A DNA stretch of 64,000 nucleotides from Olleya sp. Hel_I_94. GTDB lineage: Bacteria; Bacteroidota; Bacteroidia; Flavobacteriales; Flavobacteriaceae. The stretch covers positions 1,741,001-1,805,000 of the forward strand of contig NZ_VISI01000002.1 in NCBI RefSeq assembly GCF_007827365.1, given 5' to 3'. Of the stretch, positions 10,175 to 17,144 are shown piece after piece (the first letter of the stretch is position 1; every line of letters begins with the position of its first letter). The notes under the pieces were generated by a model, which had not been told where the DNA came from, ran no database searches, and saw nothing but the letters and a program-made list of their open reading frames with translations. Made by a program: the position numbers and the translations under genes.

Positions 10175-10182
10175 CAAAGATA
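10175..10182 (-). promoter_or_regulatory. Probable -7 promoter element of rimP-nusA-infB
   Basis: On minus this reads TATCTTTG, an exact TAnnTTTG match. It is followed at once by an inverted repeat, TTGCA then TGCAA on plus (10165-10177), around the expected start site. The leader would be about 60 bases and include the hairpin at 10127-10147. Confidence 0.65.
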
Positions 10183-10273
10183 CATAATTTTATTGATTTT
10201 CATAACTTTTTAAAAGTCATTTTTTATTACTAACTTTATAATAAGTTCTTTATTAACCATCTAAATCAACATT

Positions 10274-11101
10274 ATGAAAAAACTATTAGTCCCAACTGAC
10301 TTCTCCACTGAAGCAGAAAATGCAGTTAAAGTTGCTGCTCAATTAGCAAAAAAACATAATTGCGAATTAATATTATTACATATGCTAGAGCTTCCTTTAA
10401 ACCAATTAAGCACTAATGGTGGTACTCCTGCTGATCTACCTGAGGCTGTTTTTTTTATGAAATTAGCACATAAAGAATTTGAAAAAATACTTGATAAAGA
10501 CTATTTAAAAGGCATAACGGTTCATGAAGCAGTAGATTTTAATGAAATTTCTAAGGGTATTCTTGAAACCTGTAAAAATCATGATGTCGATTTAATTGTC
10601 ATGGGATCTCATGGTGCAGAAGGACTTAAAGAACTTTTTATTGGATCTACCACAGAAAAAGTTGTTAGAACCTCCAACACACCTGTTCTGGTTATTAAAA
10701 ACGAACATGACAATTTTGATATAAAAGAATTTGTGTTTGCTTCAGATTTTAAAAATGACAACAAAGAAACTTATGTACAAGCGGTAAAACTAGCTAACCT
10801 TTTTGAGGCTAAAATCCACTTACTTAATGTTAATACACCAAGTAACTTTACCACAACAGCAGCCTCCAAAGTTAGAATGAGAGATTTTATAGCCAATTCA
10901 ACTTTTGATAATTACACGATAAACATATATAACGACGAAACAATTGAAAAAGGTATATTAAATTTTTCTAGAATAATAGATGCCGATTTAATAGGAATTA
11001 GCACACATGGACGACAAGGTATTGCTCACTTTTTAAACGGTAGCATCAGCGAAGATTTAGTCAATCATGCTAAACGACCAGTCATTACTTTTAAGATATA
11101 A
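10274..11101 (+). CDS. Universal stress protein, tandem UspA domains
   Basis: A 275-residue cytoplasmic protein made of two UspA folds (~1-142 and ~148-275). The first opens MKKLLVPTDFSTEAENAV and has the nucleotide-binding loop VMGSHGAEGLKELFIGST. The second has FVFASDF and GISTHGRQGIAHFLNGSIS. The G-x2-G-x9-G-S/T pattern suggests ATP binding in both halves. Such tandem proteins act in stress tolerance, often by unknown means. It is transcribed alone, divergent from rimP, and ends in a strong terminator shared with tRNA-Gln. Confidence 0.93.
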   Translation: MKKLLVPTDFSTEAENAVKVAAQLAKKHNCELILLHMLELPLNQLSTNGGTPADLPEAVFFMKLAHKEFEKILDKDYLKGITVHEAVDFNEISKGILETCKNHDVDLIVMGSHGAEGLKELFIGSTTEKVVRTSNTPVLVIKNEHDNFDIKEFVFASDFKNDNKETYVQAVKLANLFEAKIHLLNVNTPSNFTTTAASKVRMRDFIANSTFDNYTINIYNDETIEKGILNFSRIIDADLIGISTHGRQGIAHFLNGSISEDLVNHAKRPVITFKI

Positions 11102-11120
11102 ACAAAAAGGTATTAAATAA

Positions 11121-11151
11121 AAAAGCTTCCTAAAAAAGGAAGCTTTTTTTT
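11121..11151. terminator. Bidirectional terminator between universal stress gene and tRNA-Gln
   Basis: The stem AAAAGCTTCC (11121-11130) and GGAAGCTTTT (11138-11147) enclose an A-rich loop. T-runs follow the stem on both strands, so it serves both converging transcripts. Confidence 0.9.
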
Positions 11152-11152
11152 G

Positions 11153-11225
11153 TTGGCCCACTAGGTTTCGAACCTAGACTCTTTGGTACCAAAAACCAAC
11201 GTGTTACCAGTTACACCATAGGCCA
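11153..11225 (-). tRNA. tRNA-Gln (anticodon TTG)
   Basis: The minus strand folds into a cloverleaf. The acceptor TGGCCTA pairs with TGGGCCA, the D stem is GTGT/ACAC, the anticodon stem TTGGT/ACCAA holds loop TTTTGGT (anticodon TTG), and the T arm is CTAGG-TTCGAAA-CCTAG. The discriminator base is A. The 3' CCA is not encoded (the next bases are CAA), so it must be added enzymatically, unlike tRNA-Phe in this window. A perfect Bacteroidota promoter lies just upstream. Confidence 0.97.
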
Positions 11226-11242
11226 ATCTCGTAATGAGGATG

Positions 11243-11273
11243 CAAATTTAATACAATTATTTATTCACGCAAA
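11243..11273 (-). promoter_or_regulatory. tRNA-Gln promoter (-33 and -7 elements)
   Basis: On minus, TTTG (11270-11273) is followed by exactly 19 bases and TAAATTTG (11243-11250). This matches the Bacteroidota sigma-factor consensus TTTG-N19-TAnnTTTG. It ends 17 bases before the mature tRNA. Confidence 0.85.
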
Positions 11274-11376
11274 CATTTTTTAAAAAAAATTTAAATTAAA
11301 ACTTAACGTTAACTTAAAAACCGTGTCCGTTTGATAATAATTACTAAATTCGCAACACATAATAAACCTATAATTT

Positions 11377-14300
11377 ATGATGACTTTTAACTTTAAAAAA
11401 TGGAACTTAATACTTAGTTGGTTCGCTTTTTTAATTGCTCTTATCACTTACACGCTTACTGTGGAACCTACCGTAAGTTATTGGGATGCTGGAGAATATA
11501 TCTTAACCTCTTCAAAATTACAGGTTGGACATCCACCAGGAGCACCACTATTTCAAATGTTTGGAGCGGTGTTTTCAGTGTTTGCTTTAGACCCTTCACA
11601 AATTGGTTATTTAATGAATATGATGAGCGCTGTTTCTAGTGCTTTTGCTATTTTATTTATGTTCTGGACAATTATTTTATTGTTAGAAAAAATAATTGGA
11701 CAACCAGAAAAACTTGAAAAAGGACAACAATTTGCCATTTTGGGTAGTGCTTTTGTAGGAAGTTTAGCTTTTGCCTTCACGGATTCATTTTGGTTTAACG
11801 CTGTAGAAACCGAAGTTTATGCTATGGCTACTTTAATAATGACTGTCATGTTTTACTTAGGTTTACGCTGGGAAAAAGACATGCATAAACCTAGAGGTAA
11901 TCGCTGGCTAATACTAATAGCCTTTGTTGTAGGTCTTTCTTTTGGAATTCACTTTATGGGATTATTAACCATTCCTGCGATTGGCTTAATCTATTATTTC
12001 AAAAACTATAAAACAATAACAATTAAAAATTTTATAATAGCCAATATTGTATCGGTTGCTGTATTGTTATTTGTATTTAAATTAATGTTTCCAAATGTAT
12101 TAAGATACTTTAGTGCGTTAGAATTGTTTTTTGTTAATCAAATAGGATTGCCTTTTAATTCTGGCTCAATAATAGCAGGAATATTGCTTATTGCAGCATT
12201 TTACTACGGACTAAAATATACACGAGCTAAAAAATTATATCATATAAATACAGGTATTATATGCTTACTATTTGTATTAATAGGCTCTTCAACTTGGTTA
12301 ATGTTACCTATTAGAGCAAATGCAAATGTTGTTATTAATGAAAACAACCCTTCTAGTGCCAGAGAACTTTTGGCTTATTATAATCTAGAACAGTATCCAG
12401 AAACACATTTATTTTACGGACCATTATTTACTGACCAATACACTGGTTTAGATGAAAACGAACCGTATGTAGATGATAAACCTAAATACGAAAAAGACGA
12501 AACAGCAGGTAAATACATTATTGTTAACGATTATAAACGTGCTAAACAAAACTTTAACTCTAAACAAGCTGCTATTTTACCAAGAATGTGGAGTGGAGAA
12601 AATGCTGAAAACTACATGCTGTTTACTGGCTTTTTGGAATTTAGTCTTAAACCAGAATACCAAGGGGAAGATCGATTAGTACAATCTATGATTGACTTTA
12701 AAAGTGATGTTGCTAAAGGTGCAATTGATTATGAAGATTATCATAACTTTTTAAAACAATTTGGACAATTTATCAATATTGAAAAACCATCATTAGCTAG
12801 CAATATCTCTTACCTATTTGAATACCAACTAGGTTATATGTATTGGAGATATTTTATGTGGAATTTTACTGGTAGACAAGATGACTTACAAGGTCGCTAT
12901 GACCAACATGGTAATTGGATTAGTGGTATTAAATTTATTGATGAGTGGCATTTAGGACAATCTCAAGACAATCTACCAAGTGATGTTGCCGATAATAAAG
13001 GTCGCAATACGTATTTTTTCTTCCCATTAATTTTAGGATTAATAGGCTTATTTTTCTTATTCAATAAAGACAAAAAATTATTTTGGGTTACCTTGGTATT
13101 TTTCTTATTTACAGGATTAGCAATACAAGTATATACCAACGTTAGACCTTTTGAACCGAGAGAACGTGATTACTCAGTCGTAGGATCGTTTTATGTATTT
13201 GCAATATGGATCGGACTTGGTGTCTATGCTATTTTTGATTTATTAAAAAAATACGTATCAAACAAAGTATTAGCTCCAACTATTACTTTAGCGTGCTTAC
13301 TATTAGTCCCTGTTATAATGGCGTCTCAAAACTGGGATGACCATGATAGATCAGGTAAGTATACAGCTTTAGCTATGGCTAAAAAATACTTAGATTCTTG
13401 TGGAGAAAATGGTATATTATTCTCCATTGGTGACAATGATACATTTGCCTTATGGTATGCCCAAGAGATTGAAAACTATCGTACAGATGTACGTGTAGTA
13501 AACACTAGTTTATTTCAAACGGATTGGTATATAGATCAAATGAAGCGTAAAGCTTATAAGAGTGATCCTATTCCTTCTAGCTTAACCCACGATAAATATA
13601 AGCATGGAACAAGAGAATATTTAATGAAACGTTTACGATCTAAAGACACTTTAGACATTGCTACATTTATGAATTTTATAACTAGTGATGATCCAAAGAC
13701 AAAACTTAAATATGCTTTACAACAAGAAGGAGAAGATTACACACAATATCCTCAGCAATTTTTAAATGCTAACTATTTTCCTGTCGAAAATATCAGAGTA
13801 CCAGTAGACAAACAATCTGTTTTGGCTAATGGTATTGTAAAAGCAAAAGATAGCGACTTAATAGAAGACTATGTTGACATAACAATAACTGACAATGCCA
13901 TAACAAAAAACCGTCTATTAATGCTTGATATTGTTGCTAGCAACAATTGGGAACGACCTATATACTTTACAGGTGGAGCTTTTGGAAACGATGACTACAT
14001 TTGGATGAAAGATTACTTACAACTTGATGGTATGGTGTATAAACTAGTCCCTATAAAAACACCTGTAGCTAGAGCAAATCCATTTGATATGGGACGCTTG
14101 GATACAGAGTTTATGTATAATAAGGTTGTTAATTGGGATTGGGGAAATAGTGGCAGTGATCAAATTTACCATGATCCAGAAACTAGAAGAAACTCAATTA
14201 CATACAGAGGAAACTTAGCAAGATTAATTGAAAATTTAATTAATGAAAATCAATTAGATAAAGCTGAAGAAATAGCAGACATAGCTATGAAAAATATGCC

Positions 14301-14685
14301 TGTTAATAAGTATGGTCATTACACCTTATTAGAGCCTTATATTAGTGCCTACTATGAAGTTGACAATCAAGATAAAGCCAGACAACTATTTACAGAAGTT
14401 GCTACCAAATATCAAGAAAATTTAAAATACTACAGCACCTTAACTAGAAATAATCAAGATAACAACTTTACTGAAATACTTACAGATATTGAGCGATACA
14501 AAGCTTTAGTAGATGTTTTAGTTGAATATGACAGAGAATTTGCCAAAGAAGAATCTATGACTTTTACTAACTATCTAGAATTGTTTAAACAATATTATGA
14601 TAGCGAGCCTGAGCCAGAAACTAATCCTGCACCAACAGACAAAGATTTTTTACAGCAATTAGATACTGTTTTAAAAAGCGAATAG
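11377..14685 (+). CDS. GT117 / DUF2723 family multi-pass membrane glycosyltransferase-like protein
   Basis: A 1102-residue inner-membrane protein. The N-terminal DUF2723 domain (~1-330) has about ten hydrophobic segments and the conserved loop TYTLTVEPTVSYWDAGEYI, with DAGE acidic residues where GT-C glycosyltransferases hold their catalytic Asp, followed by GHPPGAPLFQM. A second group of helices lies at ~535-660, and the soluble C-terminus (~660-1102) ends in a TPR-like helical region. The family is assigned to GT117 and linked to protein O-glycosylation in Bacteroidota; the donor and acceptor cannot be told here. A deacetylase gene starts at the next base, so they are probably cotranscribed. 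Met2 (11380) could equally be the start. Confidence 0.87.
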   Translation: MMTFNFKKWNLILSWFAFLIALITYTLTVEPTVSYWDAGEYILTSSKLQVGHPPGAPLFQMFGAVFSVFALDPSQIGYLMNMMSAVSSAFAILFMFWTIILLLEKIIGQPEKLEKGQQFAILGSAFVGSLAFAFTDSFWFNAVETEVYAMATLIMTVMFYLGLRWEKDMHKPRGNRWLILIAFVVGLSFGIHFMGLLTIPAIGLIYYFKNYKTITIKNFIIANIVSVAVLLFVFKLMFPNVLRYFSALELFFVNQIGLPFNSGSIIAGILLIAAFYYGLKYTRAKKLYHINTGIICLLFVLIGSSTWLMLPIRANANVVINENNPSSARELLAYYNLEQYPETHLFYGPLFTDQYTGLDENEPYVDDKPKYEKDETAGKYIIVNDYKRAKQNFNSKQAAILPRMWSGENAENYMLFTGFLEFSLKPEYQGEDRLVQSMIDFKSDVAKGAIDYEDYHNFLKQFGQFINIEKPSLASNISYLFEYQLGYMYWRYFMWNFTGRQDDLQGRYDQHGNWISGIKFIDEWHLGQSQDNLPSDVADNKGRNTYFFFPLILGLIGLFFLFNKDKKLFWVTLVFFLFTGLAIQVYTNVRPFEPRERDYSVVGSFYVFAIWIGLGVYAIFDLLKKYVSNKVLAPTITLACLLLVPVIMASQNWDDHDRSGKYTALAMAKKYLDSCGENGILFSIGDNDTFALWYAQEIENYRTDVRVVNTSLFQTDWYIDQMKRKAYKSDPIPSSLTHDKYKHGTREYLMKRLRSKDTLDIATFMNFITSDDPKTKLKYALQQEGEDYTQYPQQFLNANYFPVENIRVPVDKQSVLANGIVKAKDSDLIEDYVDITITDNAITKNRLLMLDIVASNNWERPIYFTGGAFGNDDYIWMKDYLQLDGMVYKLVPIKTPVARANPFDMGRLDTEFMYNKVVNWDWGNSGSDQIYHDPETRRNSITYRGNLARLIENLINENQLDKAEEIADIAMKNMPVNKYGHYTLLEPYISAYYEVDNQDKARQLFTEVATKYQENLKYYSTLTRNNQDNNFTEILTDIERYKALVDVLVEYDREFAKEESMTFTNYLELFKQYYDSEPEPETNPAPTDKDFLQQLDTVLKSE

Positions 14686-15312
14686 ATGCCTGTTTTTCCT
14701 GCAAAGACACCAAAATTAATACAACGCCTTTTTCCAAAATACATTTGGAAAAAGGCGTCTTTGTCTAAGACTATTTATTTAACTTTTGATGATGGTCCTA
14801 CACCTAAAATCACACAATGGACTTTAGATCTTCTAAAAAAATACAATGCAAAAGCAACATTTTTTTGCATTGGAGATAATATAAAAAAGTATCCAAATAT
14901 TTTTAAATCTGTTCTAAATGACGGTCACACAATAGGCAATCATACCTTTAACCATCTTAAAGGGTGGCATACAGATACTAATAGTTATGTAGAAAATGCT
15001 GAAAAAGCGCAACAGTTAATCGATCCAGACAACAAGCATCTGTTTAGACCTCCTTTTGGGAAAATCAAACGTAAACAAGCCAATCAATTAATTAAAAGAG
15101 GTTATAAAATAGTAATGTGGAGCGTTATATCTTATGACTGGGAAGTCAAAGTTACACCAGAACAATGCTTACAAAATGTTATAAAAAATAGTACTTCGGG
15201 AAGTATTATCGTATTTCATGATAGCATAAAAGCATCAAAAAACATGCAATACGCACTACCTAAAGTTTTAGAGTATTTTAGTAAAAAAGGCTATCAGTTT
15301 AAAGCGCTTTAA
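14686..15312 (+). CDS. Polysaccharide deacetylase (NodB / carbohydrate esterase 4 family)
   Basis: A 208-residue enzyme expected to remove N- or O-acetyl groups from a polysaccharide. The NodB motifs are intact: TFDDGPTP (catalytic Asp35, metal Asp36), the zinc histidines in HTIGNHTFNH (His86, His90), FRPPFGK, and a late IIVFHDS histidine. No signal peptide is evident, although a short basic N-terminus precedes the domain. The ATG follows the TAG of the GT117 gene with no gap, suggesting translational coupling. Its 3' end overlaps the convergent thioredoxin-fold gene by 4 bp. Confidence 0.92.
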   Translation: MPVFPAKTPKLIQRLFPKYIWKKASLSKTIYLTFDDGPTPKITQWTLDLLKKYNAKATFFCIGDNIKKYPNIFKSVLNDGHTIGNHTFNHLKGWHTDTNSYVENAEKAQQLIDPDNKHLFRPPFGKIKRKQANQLIKRGYKIVMWSVISYDWEVKVTPEQCLQNVIKNSTSGSIIVFHDSIKASKNMQYALPKVLEYFSKKGYQFKAL

Positions 15313-15605
15313 ACAAATTGCTGTACAATACTTATCAAAGTATTAGCATCTTGTTCGCCACTTTGACGCCATTTCATTTCTCCATTTTTATAGATAATTA
15401 AAGTTGGCAATCCTTTGACACGTAAAGCTTCGGATAGTTCTTGATTTTTGTCAACATCTATCTTTATTACTTTTGCCTTATCACCTAGTGCTGCAGCTAC
15501 ATCGCGTAAAACTGCGTGCATGGCTTTTGATGGCTCATTCCATTCTGTAAAAAAGTCTAACAGTACAGGAATTTCGACATCTATTAATTCTCCAAATTTT
15601 GACAT
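15309..15605 (-). CDS. Thioredoxin-fold protein lacking both active-site cysteines
   Basis: A 98-residue single thioredoxin fold: VLLDFFTEWNEPSK (residues 14-27), then AKVIKIDVDKNQELSEALRV, the cis-proline loop VKGLPTLIIYKNG, and a closing helix. The canonical active site WCGPCK is WNEPSK here (residues 22-27), with Asn23 and Ser26 in place of cysteines; the protein has no Cys at all. It therefore cannot perform dithiol exchange and more likely acts as a binding or chaperone module. The intact fold and full length argue against a decayed gene. It overlaps the deacetylase gene tail-to-tail by 4 bp. Confidence 0.88.
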   Translation of the reverse strand: MSKFGELIDVEIPVLLDFFTEWNEPSKAMHAVLRDVAAALGDKAKVIKIDVDKNQELSEALRVKGLPTLIIYKNGEMKWRQSGEQDANTLISIVQQFV

Positions 15606-15658
15606 TTGATTTTCAGTTTAGTTCAAACTAGTCACTAAAATATAACATTTAGTTGTAA

Positions 15659-16888
15659 TTAAGCAATTTGCGTCCCTTTTTTAAGTTCTATGACTGTTAT
15701 TTCTGGCCAAATTCCTACACGTCCAGGATAAGCTAAATAACCAAAACCTCTATTAACATTAATGTATTGGCCTTTTTCTTTATAGATTCCTGCCCAATGT
15801 TTATAACGCCATTTAACAGGACTCCATTTAATCCAACCCGGAATTTCTATTCCAAACTGCATGCCATGTGTATGCCCACTTAACGTTAAGTGATAGTGAT
15901 TACTATGGTCTATTACCTGTTCTGCCCAATGTGAAGGATCATGCGATAGCAATACCTTAAAATCATCTGAGGCAATATTATTTGACGCTTTATCCAAGTC
16001 TCCAGCTTTTTTAAAACCACCTATTCCCCAATTCTCTACACCTACTAATGCTATTTTTTGTCCATCTTTTTCAATGTAACGACTTTCATTTAATAATAAA
16101 TCAAAACCAATCTCTTTCTGGATAGATTTTAATTCATTTAAATTATCATGTTTATCTTGCTCTGTTGCCCAATCTACGTAATCACCATAATCATGATTCC
16201 CTAATACAGAAAACACACCATCTTTTGCTGTAAGCTTAGAAAAGGTGTCTTTCCAATCATACATTTCGGATGCTTTATTATTAACCAAATCTCCTGTAAA
16301 CAATATGACGTCTCCTTGTTGCTTGTTTACTAAATCGACAGCGTAATTAATTTTTTCTTTATTATCAAAACTTCCAGAATGGATATCACTAATATGTGTC
16401 ATTTTATAGCCATCAAACGCGTCTGGTAAATCTTCAAAATGTAATGTGTATTTTAAAACTTTATAATTGTATCGTCCTTGATACATACCATAAAGCAACG
16501 AAGCAAATGGTATTGCTGCCAGACCTAATCCAATTTGACTTATAAATTTACGTCTAGAGGGTAGATAAAAGGATTCTTTAGTAATAAAATATTTATCATA
16601 TAGGCTTATAAATGATCTAATAATGTCCTCTCCTATTAATATTGGAACAAGCACTAAATTAAAAGCCATAAAGGATAACAAAAAACCAATAGCATAACCT
16701 CTACCTCCTGATATCACTCTACCTTCAGATGGTGATGCAAATTGATACACCATATTTAAGGCAACAACAAGTGCTATTGCAAAAAACAAATAATGTACCC
16801 AACTTGATTTAAATACTGTCTTAATAGCCTGAAAACCATAAACAGTTAATAATATATATAAAAGTGAAATAATAATTAGACGTGTCAT
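15659..16888 (-). CDS. Membrane-anchored metallophosphoesterase (YkuE-like)
   Basis: A 409-residue protein with three or four N-terminal membrane helices (~1-95), a further hydrophobic segment near residues 112-130, then a calcineurin-like phosphoesterase domain. The metal-binding motifs are all present: MTHISDIHSG, LFTGDLVNN, VLGNHDYGDY, LLSHDP and LSGHTHGMQFG. The substrate is not evident; relatives act on phospholipids or nucleotides. The N-terminal helices place it in the inner membrane, probably with the catalytic domain outside. It is monocistronic, with a TAnnTTTG element upstream. Confidence 0.88.
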   Translation of the reverse strand: MTRLIIISLLYILLTVYGFQAIKTVFKSSWVHYLFFAIALVVALNMVYQFASPSEGRVISGGRGYAIGFLLSFMAFNLVLVPILIGEDIIRSFISLYDKYFITKESFYLPSRRKFISQIGLGLAAIPFASLLYGMYQGRYNYKVLKYTLHFEDLPDAFDGYKMTHISDIHSGSFDNKEKINYAVDLVNKQQGDVILFTGDLVNNKASEMYDWKDTFSKLTAKDGVFSVLGNHDYGDYVDWATEQDKHDNLNELKSIQKEIGFDLLLNESRYIEKDGQKIALVGVENWGIGGFKKAGDLDKASNNIASDDFKVLLSHDPSHWAEQVIDHSNHYHLTLSGHTHGMQFGIEIPGWIKWSPVKWRYKHWAGIYKEKGQYINVNRGFGYLAYPGRVGIWPEITVIELKKGTQIA

Positions 16889-16904
16889 AACTTAGTTTAG
16901 ACTA

Positions 16905-16912
16905 CAAATTTA
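16905..16912 (-). promoter_or_regulatory. Probable -7 promoter element of the metallophosphoesterase gene
   Basis: On minus this reads TAAATTTG, an exact match to TAnnTTTG, 17 bp before the ATG at 16888. No -33 element is found at ideal spacing. Confidence 0.5.
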
Positions 16913-17144
16913 ACTAATATGACAATCAATTATCTTAGCAATTTGTTAAACGTTTTGATTTTTAATTCTTTATGCCATGTCCTTTTTATTGTTATAAGGT
17001 GATTTATTATTTTATTTTTCTGTTTTAATTAAAATTAATGAAGCCTTTAAATCTGTTTATATATTAAGTACAAGTACTGGTCATAGAATTTTTTGAAGCT
17101 TCATTTTTAATTATATTAGAGGCTTATAAAAGCTATTCTTTCTA

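Noticed and set aside
10112..10177. N-terminal extension of RimP from ATG 10177
   Set aside because: The codons would run through a perfect hairpin, the ATG overlaps the -7 element, and the extra 22 residues do not resemble RimP.
16889..17144. An operator in the GH92 upstream region (AGTAC ... AGTACT)
   Set aside because: The half-sites are short and not cleanly symmetric; likely chance in AT-rich DNA.
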